From the NCBI RefSeq assembly GCF_018524365.1, contig NZ_JAEKFT010000012.1:62001-126000 (forward strand): 64,000 nt of DNA, read 5' to 3'. The notes under the pieces were generated by a model, which did not search any database, was not told the DNA's origin, and was given only the letters and a program-made list of their open reading frames with translations. Position numbers and translations under genes: made by a program. Source of the stretch: Denitromonas iodatirespirans (GTDB lineage: Bacteria; Pseudomonadota; Gammaproteobacteria; Burkholderiales; Rhodocyclaceae). Of the stretch, positions 47,762 to 57,686 are shown piece after piece. Position 1 is the stretch's first letter. Every line of letters begins with the position of its first letter.

Positions 47762-48208
47762 CTACCCCAGGAGTTTGTTGAGCCAAAGCCCGGTGGGCAA
47801 AGCGACATCGAGCAGGCGGTCGAACAGGATGAACAGCCCGACCCCCAGGCCGATACCGCCGGCCACGGCCTGTTTCCAGCTGCCGCTGAAGAAGCGTGCG
47901 ACCGGGATCACCATCAGTGCGGTGGCCAGGATGAAGCCGAGCTTGTCGAACAGGAAGGCGTAGATCAGCACGATCAGGAACAAGGCGCCGATGCGCTTCA
48001 AGACGGGCGGCGGCGCCCAGACCGTGTTGTGGGAAGCCTTTCCCAGCATCAGGGCGATGGCGCTGATGCCGAGCAGGGCGAGGATGAGGATCGGGAAGGC
48101 GCGCGGTCCGACCGGCTCGTAGGAAAACGGCGCTTCGAAGCTGCGCGCGATCCAGATGCCGGCGATGCTGACGAACAGCAGCAGGCCGCCGAGGATTCTT
48201 TCGCTCAT
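47762..48208 (-). CDS. tctB: Tripartite tricarboxylate transporter, small membrane subunit
   Basis: A 148-residue protein with four membrane helices and the FSYEPVGPRAFPILI motif typical of TctB. It is the small partner of TctA. The ATG starting MSERILGG was chosen since it follows a GGAGA ribosome site; an upstream ATG adds a non-hydrophobic leader. Confidence 0.9.
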   Translation of the reverse strand: MSERILGGLLLFVSIAGIWIARSFEAPFSYEPVGPRAFPILILALLGISAIALMLGKASHNTVWAPPPVLKRIGALFLIVLIYAFLFDKLGFILATALMVIPVARFFSGSWKQAVAGGIGLGVGLFILFDRLLDVALPTGLWLNKLLG

Positions 48209-48231
48209 GTCGGTCTCCAGGAGTGCCCGCA

Positions 48232-48253
48232 CCCGTGTCGCTGCGGACACGGG
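48232..48253 (-). other. Hairpin between tctC and tctB
   Basis: A perfect 8-bp stem CCCGTGTC / GACACGGG with a 6-nt loop. In binding-protein operons such hairpins often stabilise the upstream message so that binding protein is made in excess over permease. Confidence 0.6.
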
Positions 48254-48275
48254 GCGGAAGGGACGAGTCGAGGGC

Positions 48276-49244
48276 TTACTTGGCGGTCAGGCCGAAGTCG
48301 GTGGCGAGCTGCTTGTAGTTGGCCACTTTCTGCTTGACGCTCTCGGTGAGGCGCTCGCCCGTCAGGTTGTACGGGAACAGACCGCGCTCGGTGCGCAGCT
48401 TGTCGAACTCGGGCGATGCCTGCAGCTTCTCGAACGCGGCGACCCACCACTTGTACTCGGCGTCGGACACCTTCGGCCCCATGTAGAAGCCGCGCGTGAT
48501 GGTCCAGTCGACGTTGTAGCCCTGCTCGATAGCGGTCGGGATGCCGGCCAGATCACCCGGCAGACGCTCGGGGGCGAGGATGGCGAGCACGCGAATGCGG
48601 CCGCCCTTGAGGTGCCCCTGCACTTCGGAGGCGTCGCCCGAATAGGCATGCACGTGGCCGCCCATCAGCGCGGTGATGGCTTCGCCACCGCCCTCGAAGG
48701 CGACATAGCGCATCGACTTCGGATCGACACCGGCCTCGCGCGCGATCAGCGCGGATTTCATCCAGTCCTGGCTGCCCACCGAACCGCCGGCGCCGAACAC
48801 CACCTTCGACGGGGTCTTGCGGGTCGCTTCGATCAAGTCCTTCAGGCTCTGGTAGGGCGAGTCGGCACGCACGATGATGGCGCCGTAGTCGGCCCCCACC
48901 GCAGCCAGCCATTTGACGTCATCTTCGGTGTACTTGCCGAACTTGCCGATCGCCAGATTCAGGAAGGAGCCGCCCGAGTAGGCGATGATGGTGCCACCCT
49001 CGTCGGGGCGGTTGGCGATGACCGTGTTGTAGGCCACCGCACCGATGCCGCCGGGCATGTAGGTGACGCGCATCGGCGCGTCGAGCAGCTTGGCGTCCTG
49101 CAGGCCGCTCTGCGCCAGCTTGCAGGTCAGGTCGAAACCACCGCCCGGCTTGGCCGGGGCGATGCATTCGGGTTTTTCGGGGGCTGCGTAGGCGGTGCCC
49201 AGGACCAGGGTGGCGGCGAGGGCAATCAGGGACTTGGTGCGCAT
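48276..49244 (-). CDS. tctC: Tricarboxylate-binding protein (BUG/TctC family)
   Basis: A 322-residue periplasmic protein with a signal peptide (to about residue 20, AYA-AP). PAKPGGGFDLTCKLAQ is the BUG-family substrate loop and VVFGAGGSVGSQDW is the second conserved loop. It delivers the substrate to TctAB. Citrate or another di- or tricarboxylate is likely but not certain, as the family binds diverse acids. It heads the tctCBA operon. Confidence 0.93.
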   Translation of the reverse strand: MRTKSLIALAATLVLGTAYAAPEKPECIAPAKPGGGFDLTCKLAQSGLQDAKLLDAPMRVTYMPGGIGAVAYNTVIANRPDEGGTIIAYSGGSFLNLAIGKFGKYTEDDVKWLAAVGADYGAIIVRADSPYQSLKDLIEATRKTPSKVVFGAGGSVGSQDWMKSALIAREAGVDPKSMRYVAFEGGGEAITALMGGHVHAYSGDASEVQGHLKGGRIRVLAILAPERLPGDLAGIPTAIEQGYNVDWTITRGFYMGPKVSDAEYKWWVAAFEKLQASPEFDKLRTERGLFPYNLTGERLTESVKQKVANYKQLATDFGLTAK

Positions 49245-49384
49245 GTCGGTCTCCTCCGTATGGATGTTGTGTTGTCAGTCAAGGCCGCAACGGCCGATGA
49301 CGTGGGAGGGACGATACGGAGGCGCGCTTTCGAATTCCTTTCAGCCCCGGCGCCGCGCAGGCAGGGCCCCGGGGGCGGTTCGGC

Positions 49385-50296
49385 CTATTCGGGCAGGGGG
49401 ATGAATTCGGTCTCGTCGCCCGGCACCTTGGGAAAGCGGCCGGCCTTCCAGTCGTCCTTGGCCGCTTCGATGCGTGCCTTGCGGCTGGAGACGAAGTTCC
49501 ACTCGATGAAGCGCGGGCCGAGGGGTTCGCCGCCGATGATGACGATGCGCGATTCGGCCGTCGCCTCCAGCACCACGCCGGCCACATCGGCGAACACCGC
49601 CATCGAATGTTCGGCGATGGCCGTGCCGCGCGCCGTCAGGCCGCCTTGCGCCACATACACGGCGCGCTCCTCGGCCTCGGGCAGGGCAAGCGTCTGGCCT
49701 GGCTGCAGCTGCGCCTCCACGTACAGCGTCCGCGCAAAGGTGCGCACCGGCGAGATGCGGCCGAAGGCCGTGCCCATCATCACCCGCACCGGCACGCCAT
49801 CGACCACGGTGGCGGGGATGTCGGCCGCCGCGTAGTGGTGGAAGGCGGGGGCGATCTCCTCGTCGGCCTCGGGCAGGGCGAGCCACAGCTGCAGGCCGTG
49901 CAGGCGATGCGCCGAGGCGGTCACCTCCGGCCGCTCGCGTTCCGAGTGCACGATGCCGCGGCCGGCCACCATCAGGTTGATGTCGCCGGGGCGGATGGTC
50001 TGTTCGCTGCCGAGCGAGTCGCGGTGCAGGATCTCGCCCTCGAACAGGTAGGTGACGGTGGCCAGGTTCACATGCGGATGCGGTCGCACGTTGATGCCCT
50101 TGCCGGCCGGGAGCTCGGCCGGCCCCATGTGATCGAAGAAGATCCACGGGCCGACCATCTTGTGCTGCGCGTTCGGCAGGGTGCGGCGTACCGAGAAGCC
50201 GCCCAGGTCCTTGTCGCGCGGGCGAATGATGAGTTCGATCGCGGCGCAGCCGTCCACCGCCGCGCAGTCCTGTTCCAGTCCGGCCAGATTGCTCAT
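49385..50296 (-). CDS. Pirin-family protein
   Basis: A 303-residue bicupin. The N-terminal cupin carries the metal ligands in RPHPHVNLATVTYLF (two His) and EGEILHRDSLG, with GRGIVHSERE after it. Pirins bind iron; several bacterial ones oxidise quercetin or interact with metabolic enzymes. The role here is unknown. It starts behind GGAGGACG and lies upstream of tctC on the same strand after 140 bp, probably as a separate unit. Confidence 0.9.
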   Translation of the reverse strand: MSNLAGLEQDCAAVDGCAAIELIIRPRDKDLGGFSVRRTLPNAQHKMVGPWIFFDHMGPAELPAGKGINVRPHPHVNLATVTYLFEGEILHRDSLGSEQTIRPGDINLMVAGRGIVHSERERPEVTASAHRLHGLQLWLALPEADEEIAPAFHHYAAADIPATVVDGVPVRVMMGTAFGRISPVRTFARTLYVEAQLQPGQTLALPEAEERAVYVAQGGLTARGTAIAEHSMAVFADVAGVVLEATAESRIVIIGGEPLGPRFIEWNFVSSRKARIEAAKDDWKAGRFPKVPGDETEFIPLPE

Positions 50297-50496
50297 GACG
50301 TCCTCCTGTTGTGCGTTTTGTCCTATTCCGGGGCGGGGTCTGTCTGAGTCAGACGCCATCGCCGCCGACCGGTTCAGCCCACGGCGCCCCAGGTGCCGCC
50401 TTGGGCAAAAAAACGACAGTCGGCCGAGCGCGCCGTGCGTTTTTGTCTTGATGCTGGATAATTATCCCGACTTCCCAACCCCGCCGAGATCGACGC

Positions 50497-53400
50497 GTGA
50501 CCCGCCCCGACACCCCCGCCCCGCGACTGACTTTTCTACGATTGCTCGGCATCGCCGTGTTCATCGTGGTGTTGGTGACGCTGGTGGCCGGCGGCATGCT
50601 GGTGGTGCATGAACTGCGCTACTCGAGGCTCCAGGCGCGCGAGATTTCGCGCTTCGCCCAGACGCTCGACTACACCTTCCAAGCCGGGTCGAGCAATGCC
50701 GTGCGCTATCCGACCCACGGCCCCTTCGACCAGCGGCTGGGTTACACCGAATTGCCGCGTTTTGCCGAGCGCCTGCAGGCGCGCGGCTATGCGCTGATCG
50801 GGCAGACGCGCTTTTCGGATGCGCTGCTCGATTACACCGAGCGCGGTTTCTTCCCGCCCTACGCCGAAAAGAGCCAGGCCGGCTTCGTGCTGGATGGCTG
50901 CCGGGGCGAGCCGCTGTATCGCTTTCGCTACCCCTACCATGGCTATGCCGACTTCGCGTCGGTGCCCGACCGGATCGCCCAGTCGCTGCTCTTCATCGAA
51001 AACCGCGATCTGCTCGATCCGTCGCGCCCGATGCTGAATCCGGCCGTGGACTGGGCGCGCTTCACCCGCGCCGCCATCGGCCAACTCGGCCGCATGGTGG
51101 ATGTCGACCTCGATACCCCCGGCGGCAGCACGCTGGCCACGCAGATCGAGAAGTATCGCCATTCGCCCGACGGCATCACCCTGAATGCACGGGAGAAGTT
51201 GCGCCAGATGGTGTCGGCCGCGGTGCGCGCCTATCGCAACGGCGAGAACACCTTGCCGCTGCGCCGCCAGCTGGTGCTCGACTATCTCAACACCGTGCCA
51301 CTGTCCGCGGCGCCGGGCTATGGCGAGGTCAATGGCTTGGGCGACGGTTTGTGGGTGTGGTTCGGCGCCGATGTCGGCCGCGTCAACGCACTCCTGGCCG
51401 AGGCGGACGGCGAGGGCGACCAGCTGGCGGCGCAAGGGCTGGCGCTGCGCCAGGTGGTGGCGCTGATGATCGCCCATCGCCGCCCCTCGTATTACCTCGC
51501 CCGCGGACGCGCGGAACTGGCGCAGCTGGCCGACAGCTACCTGCGCCTGCTGGCCGAAGGCGGCATCATTTCGCCCAGGCTGAGCGCCGCGGCGCAGTCG
51601 CAGAAGCTGGCGTTCCGCGACCTGACGGCCAACCCGGCCCTGCGTCCGGTCGACAGCGGCAAGGGCACCGACGCGGTGCGCCAGCGCGTGGCGGGCATGC
51701 TCGACACCTCGCTGTATGGGCTCGACCGCCTCGATGTGGCGGTGCAAAGCACCTTCAACCGCGATCTGCAGCGCGCCGTCAGCGACTACCTCGCGCGCCT
51801 GGGCGATGCCGATTTCGCGGCCGAGCAGGGGCTGATCGGCGAGCGCATGCTCGGCCCGACCTCGCTCGGCGCGGTGCGCTACAGCTTCAACCTGGTCGAG
51901 CGTGCGCCCGGCGGCAACCGCATCCGGGTGCAGACCGACACCACCGACCAACCGCTCGACATCAACGAAGGCAGCAAGCTCGAGCTCGGCTCGACCGCCA
52001 AGCTACGGGTGCTGACCACCTATCTCGAGATCGTCGCCGAGCTGCATGCGCGCTATGCACCGCTCGCCCCGGAGGCCTTGCGCGAGGTCGTGCTGTCGCG
52101 CCGCGACAGCCTCAGCCGCTGGGCGGTCGACTACCTCGCAGGCGACGCCGATCGCGCGCTGTCGGCGATGCTCGAGGCCGCGCTCGAAAGACGGTTTTCC
52201 GCCAATCCCAACGAGCGCTTCTTCACCGGCGGCGGCTTGCACACCTTCGGCAACTTCAGCCGCAAGGACGACGACCGCACGCCCACCGTGCGCGAAGCGC
52301 TGCAGGCCTCGATCAATCTGCCCTTCGTGCGCCTGATGGACGAACTGGTGCGCTATTCGATGTACCAGGTGCCGGGCAGTACCGCGCAACTGCTCGAAGA
52401 CAGCGAAGATCCGCGCCGGGCCGAGTACCTGGCGCGTTTCGCCGATCGCGAGGGGCGGGTGTTCCTGCGCCGCTTCTGGCGCAAGTATCACGGGCGCACG
52501 CCCGAGGAGATGCGCGCGCTGCTGCTCGACGGCCTGCGCCCGAGCGCCGACCGGCTGGCCACGGTGTTCCGCTATCTCGACCCGGCGGCGCCGCCGGCGG
52601 CGCTGGCCGAGTTCCTCGGCGAACGGCTGGGCGACTCGCAGATGTCGGAGGCGCGCATCGCCCAGCTCTACGAGCGCCATGCCCCGGAGGCCTTCGATCT
52701 GCCCGATCGTGGCTACATCGCGCGGCTGCATCCGCTCGAACTGTGGCTGGTCGGCTATCGCACCGCGCATCCGGAGGCGACACTGGGCGAGACGCTGGAG
52801 GCCAGCGAAGACGAGCGCCAGGCGGTGTATCGCTGGCTGTTCCGTACGCGCTTCAAGCACGCGCAGGACGTGCGCATCGACACCATGCTCGAGGTCGAGG
52901 CCTTTCTCGATATCCACCGCCGCTGGGTGCGCGTGGGCTATCCCTTCGATCACCTGGTGCCCTCGCTGGCCACCGCACTGGGCAGCTCCGGCGACCGGCC
53001 GGCGGCGCTGGCCGAGTTGATGGGCATCATCATGAACAACGGCGTGCGCCTGCCCACGGCGCGGGTCGAGCGCCTGCGCTTTGCCGTCGATACGCCCTAC
53101 GAGATGCATTTCGCGCGGCGTCCGACCGAGGGCGAGCAGGTGATGGCGCCCGAGGTGGCGGCGGCCTTGCGCAACGCGCTGTCGGAGGTGGTCGAGAGCG
53201 GCACCGCACGGCGTCTGGCCGGCGCCTTCCAGCTGGCCGACGGCACGGTGCTGACCCTCGGCGGCAAGACCGGCACCGGCGACAACCGCATCGTGCTCGC
53301 CGGCGATCGCAGCGGCCCGGCGCTCAACCGCACGGCCACCTTCGTCTTCTACCTCGGCCCGCGCCACTACGGCACGCTCACCGCCTATGTGCTCGGCCCC

Positions 53401-53538
53401 AACGCCGCCGGCTATCGCTTCACCTCGGCGCTGCCGGTGCAGATCCTCAAGTCGATGGGGCCGGTACTGCTGCCCTACCTGGAGCCCGACGCGGCCTGCG
53501 GCGTCGGCGCCGGTTCGCCGAGCGCGCCGGCGCACTGA
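50497..53538 (+). CDS. Large class A penicillin-binding-like protein (GT51 + transpeptidase)
   Basis: A 1013-residue membrane-anchored protein (one helix, about 13-36). The glycosyltransferase 51 domain is marked by TPGGSTLATQIEKYRHS (GGSTLATQ from residue 209). The transpeptidase domain has the catalytic STAK (Ser499-Lys502), SIN (Ser605) and KTGTG (Lys924) motifs. SxxK to KTG is about 425 residues, roughly 150 more than E. coli PBP1a, owing to an extra region (about 625-850) without clear homology. It should polymerise and crosslink peptidoglycan. It starts at a GTG with weak ribosome site, and no functional partner lies adjacent. Confidence 0.85.
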   Translation: MTRPDTPAPRLTFLRLLGIAVFIVVLVTLVAGGMLVVHELRYSRLQAREISRFAQTLDYTFQAGSSNAVRYPTHGPFDQRLGYTELPRFAERLQARGYALIGQTRFSDALLDYTERGFFPPYAEKSQAGFVLDGCRGEPLYRFRYPYHGYADFASVPDRIAQSLLFIENRDLLDPSRPMLNPAVDWARFTRAAIGQLGRMVDVDLDTPGGSTLATQIEKYRHSPDGITLNAREKLRQMVSAAVRAYRNGENTLPLRRQLVLDYLNTVPLSAAPGYGEVNGLGDGLWVWFGADVGRVNALLAEADGEGDQLAAQGLALRQVVALMIAHRRPSYYLARGRAELAQLADSYLRLLAEGGIISPRLSAAAQSQKLAFRDLTANPALRPVDSGKGTDAVRQRVAGMLDTSLYGLDRLDVAVQSTFNRDLQRAVSDYLARLGDADFAAEQGLIGERMLGPTSLGAVRYSFNLVERAPGGNRIRVQTDTTDQPLDINEGSKLELGSTAKLRVLTTYLEIVAELHARYAPLAPEALREVVLSRRDSLSRWAVDYLAGDADRALSAMLEAALERRFSANPNERFFTGGGLHTFGNFSRKDDDRTPTVREALQASINLPFVRLMDELVRYSMYQVPGSTAQLLEDSEDPRRAEYLARFADREGRVFLRRFWRKYHGRTPEEMRALLLDGLRPSADRLATVFRYLDPAAPPAALAEFLGERLGDSQMSEARIAQLYERHAPEAFDLPDRGYIARLHPLELWLVGYRTAHPEATLGETLEASEDERQAVYRWLFRTRFKHAQDVRIDTMLEVEAFLDIHRRWVRVGYPFDHLVPSLATALGSSGDRPAALAELMGIIMNNGVRLPTARVERLRFAVDTPYEMHFARRPTEGEQVMAPEVAAALRNALSEVVESGTARRLAGAFQLADGTVLTLGGKTGTGDNRIVLAGDRSGPALNRTATFVFYLGPRHYGTLTAYVLGPNAAGYRFTSALPVQILKSMGPVLLPYLEPDAACGVGAGSPSAPAH

Positions 53539-53703
53539 GCGGGTTACCACTTTCGCGATGAGCCGTTCGCACGACGGGCGATCCGTGCCGGTTTTCGTTC
53601 GCCCCTCGCACCGGTGCCTGCCGGCGGCGGACGCGCCCATCGGCCGCTAAGTCTTTCGACGTATCGACCGATTGTGTGACGCCTGTGTGTGCGGTCACAT
53701 CTT

Positions 53704-53721
53704 TGTAATGTTGCTGACAAA
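53704..53721 (+). promoter_or_regulatory. PHO-box-like site upstream of pstS
   Basis: TTGTAAT-GTTG-CTGACAA matches the two 7-bp direct repeats of the PhoB box (CTGTCAT with 4-bp spacer) at five of seven positions each. It lies 127 bp before pstS. The 309-bp gap 53539-53847 shows no gene; it also has the inverted repeat TGTGAC/GTCACA at about 53674-53699. Confidence 0.6.
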
Positions 53722-53847
53722 TAATGGCGCCGCTCGAAGGGGAAACGGGCGGTGCCGGAGACGGACCGCTTCGACCTCACCTCGATGATGAACCGCGATC
53801 GACCGGCATCCGTCGGCATCCGGCATGTATTCAACAGGAGATTTTCG

Positions 53848-54888
53848 ATGAAAAAGGCGGCTCTCGCCCTTGCTGTTCTCTCTGCTGCAGCTACCAGCCC
53901 GGTGTTTGCACAGTCTTCACGTGATTACATCAGCATCGTCGGTTCGTCGACGGTGTATCCGTTTGCCACGGTGGTGGCCGAGCAGTTTGGCAAGGCCACC
54001 AAGTTCAAGACCCCGAAAATCGAATCCACCGGTTCGGGCGGCGGCATCAAGCTGTTCTGCGCCGGCGTCGGCGTGCAGCATCCGGACATCACCAACGCTT
54101 CGCGCGCCATCAAGAAGTCCGAACTCGAGCAGTGCGCCGCCAATGGCGTGAAGGAAGTGGTCGAGGTCAAGATCGGTTATGACGGCCTGTCGGTTGCCGA
54201 GAGCAAGAAAGGCAAGGAGATGCAGCTGACCCGCCGCGACCTGTTCCTGGCGCTGGCCAAGCAGGTGCCGAACCCGAACGGCACGCAGACCCTGGTCGAC
54301 AACCCCTACAAGACCTGGAAGGACGTCAATGCCGCGCTGCCGGCCGTGAAGATCGAAGTGCTCGGCCCGCCGCCGACCTCCGGCACGCGCGACGCCTTCG
54401 TCGAGCTGGTGATGGATCACGGTTGCGAGAGCTTCGATTTCATCAAGGCCATGAAGAAGGCCGACAAGAAGGCCTTCAAGGCCACCTGCCAGACCATTCG
54501 TGAAGACGGCGCCTATGTCGAGGCCGGCGAGAACGACAACCTGATCGTGCAGAAGCTCGACGCCAACCCGTCGGCGCTGGGCATCTTCGGCTTCAGCTTC
54601 CTCGACCAGAACCGCGACAAGGTCCGCGGCCTGGCCATCGAGGGCGTGCAGCCGGAATTCGAAACCATCTCGAACGGCAGCTACCCGGTTTCCCGTCCGC
54701 TGTTCTTCTATGTGAAGAAAGCCCATGTGGAAGTGATCCCGGGCATGAAGGAGTTCATCGATGAATTCCTCAGCAAGAAGGCCATGGGTAATGAAGGCTA
54801 TCTGGCCGAGCGCGGCCTGATTCCGCTGCCCAAGGACGAGTACGCGGCAGTGGCCAAAAGCGTCAAGGCCATGGAAGCGATGAAGTAA
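53848..54888 (+). CDS. pstS: Phosphate-binding protein PstS
   Basis: A 346-residue periplasmic protein with a signal peptide (about 1-23, VFA-QS). The phosphate-binding loops are IVGSSTVYPF, STGSGGGIKLFC and PPTSGTRDAFVEL. It binds inorganic phosphate for the PstCAB ABC transporter. Codon choice of ATG follows CAGGAG and the signal sequence; a longer frame upstream has no signal at its start. It is the first gene of pstSCAB. Confidence 0.95.
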   Translation: MKKAALALAVLSAAATSPVFAQSSRDYISIVGSSTVYPFATVVAEQFGKATKFKTPKIESTGSGGGIKLFCAGVGVQHPDITNASRAIKKSELEQCAANGVKEVVEVKIGYDGLSVAESKKGKEMQLTRRDLFLALAKQVPNPNGTQTLVDNPYKTWKDVNAALPAVKIEVLGPPPTSGTRDAFVELVMDHGCESFDFIKAMKKADKKAFKATCQTIREDGAYVEAGENDNLIVQKLDANPSALGIFGFSFLDQNRDKVRGLAIEGVQPEFETISNGSYPVSRPLFFYVKKAHVEVIPGMKEFIDEFLSKKAMGNEGYLAERGLIPLPKDEYAAVAKSVKAMEAMK

Positions 54889-54896
54889 GGTAGCAT

Positions 54897-54933
54897 CCGC
54901 GGGCCCGCGACCTCGTCGCTGGCCCGCGGTTTT
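54897..54933 (+). terminator. Attenuating hairpin between pstS and pstC
   Basis: The stem CCGCGGGCC / GGCCCGCGG, which can extend through the inner GCGAC/GTCGC, is followed by TTTT. It should lower transcription of the permease genes relative to pstS. Confidence 0.85.
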
Positions 54934-54963
54934 CCTCACGTTGTCAATGGCTGATCGTTCCCC

Positions 54964-56349
54964 GTGACCCAGACTCCCGTACTCCTCGTCCTGTTGCTGG
55001 CATTGGCCTCTGCCGCCTACTACTTTGGCTGCAAGCGCGCCTTCCGCGTGGCCGACGGCAGAATCCGCAACCTGCACTCGCTGCCCGGCTACTACGGCCT
55101 GTATGTGGCGCTGTGGGCGGCCTTGCCGGCCTTGTTGGTGCTCGGCGTGTGGCTGGCACTGCAGGGCTCGATGATCACCCGCATGGTGGTGGCGTCGCTG
55201 CCCGAGCCGATTCAGCAACTCGGCCCCGACCGCCTGAACCTGGTCATCAACGACATCCGAAACCTGGTGTCGGGCAACATCGTCTCCGGCGAGCCGGATG
55301 CCCCGACGCTCGCGGCCGCCGAGTATTACCGCAGTCTGCTCGGGACCAGCCGCGGCCTGTTGTTCGTGGTGGTGTTGAGCGTGGCCGGCCTGGGGGGCTG
55401 GTTCGGCTATTCGAAGATCCGCCCACAGCATCGCGCCCGCAATGGCGTCGAGCGCATCGTCAATGGCGTGCTGATCGCCTGTTCGACGGTCGCCATCCTC
55501 ACCACCGTCGGCATCGTGCTGTCGGTGCTGTTCGAGTCGATCCGCTTCTTCCAGGCGGTACCGATCACCGAATTCCTCTTCGGCCTGGAGTGGAGCCCGC
55601 AGATCGCGCTGCGTGCCGACCAGGCCGGCTCTTCCGGTGCGTTCGGCGCGGTGCCGCTGTTTGCCGGCACCTTGCTGATCACCCTGATCGCCATGACCGT
55701 CGCCGTGCCGATCGGCCTGATGTCGGCGATCTACCTGTCCGAATACGCCAGCGCCCATGTACGGGCGATTGCCAAGCCGCTGCTCGAAGTGCTGGCCGGC
55801 ATCCCCACCGTGGTCTATGGCTTCTTTGCCGCGCTGACCGTGGCGCCGTTCATCCGCGATTCGGGCAGTATCCTGGGCCTCGACGTGGCCTCCGAAAGTG
55901 CGTTGGCGGCCGGTCTGGTGATGGGCATGATGATCATCCCCTTCGTCTCCTCGCTGTCCGACGATGTCATCAACTCGGTGCCGCAATCGCTGCGCGACGG
56001 GGCCTACGGCATGGGGGCGACGTCGTCCGAAACCATCCGCCGGGTGATCTTCCCGGCGGCGCTGCCGGGCATCGTCGGCGCCGTCCTGCTGGCCGTCTCG
56101 CGTGCCATCGGCGAGACCATGATCGTGGTGATGGCCGCCGGCCTGGCCTCCAATCTCACCGCCAACCCGCTCGAAGCGGTGACCACCGTCACGGTGCAGA
56201 TCGTCACCCTGCTGGTCGGCGACCAGGAATTCGACAGTCCGAAGACGCTGGCGGCCTTCGCTCTCGGACTGGTGTTGTTCATCGTGACCCTGGCGCTCAA
56301 CTTCGTGGCGCTCTACATCGTTCGCAAGTATCGGGAACAGTATGACTAA
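54964..56349 (+). CDS. pstC: Phosphate ABC transporter permease PstC
   Basis: A 461-residue permease starting at a GTG. It has an extended N-terminal region with two extra membrane segments and a periplasmic stretch, then the core permease with EYASAHVRAIAKPLLEVLAG and the EAA-type loop GATSSETIRRVIFPAALPG. It is longer than E. coli PstC (319), as in the long PstC subgroup of many proteobacteria. Its 3' end overlaps pstA by 8 bp. Confidence 0.93.
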   Translation: MTQTPVLLVLLLALASAAYYFGCKRAFRVADGRIRNLHSLPGYYGLYVALWAALPALLVLGVWLALQGSMITRMVVASLPEPIQQLGPDRLNLVINDIRNLVSGNIVSGEPDAPTLAAAEYYRSLLGTSRGLLFVVVLSVAGLGGWFGYSKIRPQHRARNGVERIVNGVLIACSTVAILTTVGIVLSVLFESIRFFQAVPITEFLFGLEWSPQIALRADQAGSSGAFGAVPLFAGTLLITLIAMTVAVPIGLMSAIYLSEYASAHVRAIAKPLLEVLAGIPTVVYGFFAALTVAPFIRDSGSILGLDVASESALAAGLVMGMMIIPFVSSLSDDVINSVPQSLRDGAYGMGATSSETIRRVIFPAALPGIVGAVLLAVSRAIGETMIVVMAAGLASNLTANPLEAVTTVTVQIVTLLVGDQEFDSPKTLAAFALGLVLFIVTLALNFVALYIVRKYREQYD

Positions 56350-57649
56350 TCCGACCAAGGCCTCGACCGAAGGCGCTTCCAGCTTCGCGCGCGTGCAGGC
56401 GGGCATGGCCCGTCGCCGCGCGGCCGAGCGCCGCTTCAAGCTGCTGGGCCGGGCGGCGGTGGGCATCGGCCTGCTGTTTCTCGCCGTGTTGCTGACCAGC
56501 ATCGTCAGCCGGGGCTACACCGCCTTCTGGCAAACCGAGATGCGCCTCGACGTGGTGCTGGTCGCCGACGAGATCGACCCCGAAGGCACCCGCCTGGTCG
56601 ATACCCTGCACAAGGCCGACTACTCGGCGCTGATCAAGCAGAGCCTGCGCGACATGTTCCCCGAGGTGTCGAGCCGGCGCGATCGTTTCGCGCTCTACGG
56701 CCTGGTCAGCAACGGCGCCGCCTTCGACCTGCGCGACCGCGTCATGGCCGATCCGTCACTGATCGGCACCACCGTCTCGTTGTGGGTGCCGGCCGACGAC
56801 GATGTCGACATGCTGATGAAGGGCCATATCGATCGCGAGGGGCCGGAGGCCGACCGCCGCATCAAGGACACCACGCTGGGCTGGATCGATCAGCTCGAGG
56901 CCGACGGGCGTCTGGCGCTGCGCTTCAATACCGCCTTTTTCACCAAGGGCGACTCGCGCGACCCCGAACTGGCCGGTATCCGCGGCGCGCTGATGGGCAC
57001 CATCTTCACCCTGGTGGTGACGCTGGCGCTGTCCTTCCCGCTGGGGGTGGCCGCGGCGGTGTATCTGGAAGAGTTCGCGCCGAAAAACCGCTGGACCGAC
57101 CTGATCGAGGTGAACATCAACAACCTCGCCGCGGTGCCCTCCATCGTCTTCGGCCTGCTCGGTCTGGCGGTGTTCATCAACGTGTTCGGGTTGCCACGTT
57201 CGGCGCCGCTGCTCGGTGGCCTGGTGCTGACGCTGATGACGCTGCCGACCATCATCATCGCCAGCCGGGCGGCGCTCAAATCGGTGCCGCCGTCGATCCG
57301 CGATGCGGCGCTGGGCATCGGCGCCTCGCCGATGCAGGCCACGCTGTTCCATGTGATTCCGCTGGCGCTGCCCGGCATGCTGACCGGCACCATCATCGGC
57401 ATGGCCCAGGCGCTGGGCGAAACCGCGCCGCTCTTGATGATCGGCATGGTGGCCTTCATCGCCGACGTGCCCCAGGGCGTGTTCGATCCCGCGACCGCAT
57501 TGCCGGTGCAGATCTACCTGTGGGCCGACAGCCCGGAGCGCGCCTTCGTCGAGCGGACCTCGGCGGCCATCATGGTGTTGCTGGCTTTCCTGGCGCTGAT
57601 GAACCTGGTGGCGGTGTTGCTGCGCAAACGTTTTGAGCGGCGCTGGTAA
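56342..57649 (+). CDS. pstA: Phosphate ABC transporter permease PstA
   Basis: A 435-residue permease with an N-terminal helix (about 35-58), a periplasmic domain of about 150 residues and a C-terminal six-helix permease core. [20 protein letters not shown] and [19 protein letters not shown] are conserved PstA segments. Like PstC here it is the long form. It overlaps pstC and precedes pstB by 37 bp. Confidence 0.93.
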   Translation: MTNPTKASTEGASSFARVQAGMARRRAAERRFKLLGRAAVGIGLLFLAVLLTSIVSRGYTAFWQTEMRLDVVLVADEIDPEGTRLVDTLHKADYSALIKQSLRDMFPEVSSRRDRFALYGLVSNGAAFDLRDRVMADPSLIGTTVSLWVPADDDVDMLMKGHIDREGPEADRRIKDTTLGWIDQLEADGRLALRFNTAFFTKGDSRDPELAGIRGALMGTIFTLVVTLALSFPLGVAAAVYLEEFAPKNRWTDLIEVNINNLAAVPSIVFGLLGLAVFINVFGLPRSAPLLGGLVLTLMTLPTIIIASRAALKSVPPSIRDAALGIGASPMQATLFHVIPLALPGMLTGTIIGMAQALGETAPLLMIGMVAFIADVPQGVFDPATALPVQIYLWADSPERAFVERTSAAIMVLLAFLALMNLVAVLLRKRFERRW

Positions 57650-57686
57650 GCGTCGGCCGTTAGAATATTCCGAATCGAGGTTAACC

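Noticed and set aside
53917-56502. Long minus-strand open frame opposite pstS-pstC
   Set aside because: It shadows genes with unmistakable phosphate-transport motifs and has the His/Arg/Gln-rich composition of antisense frames.
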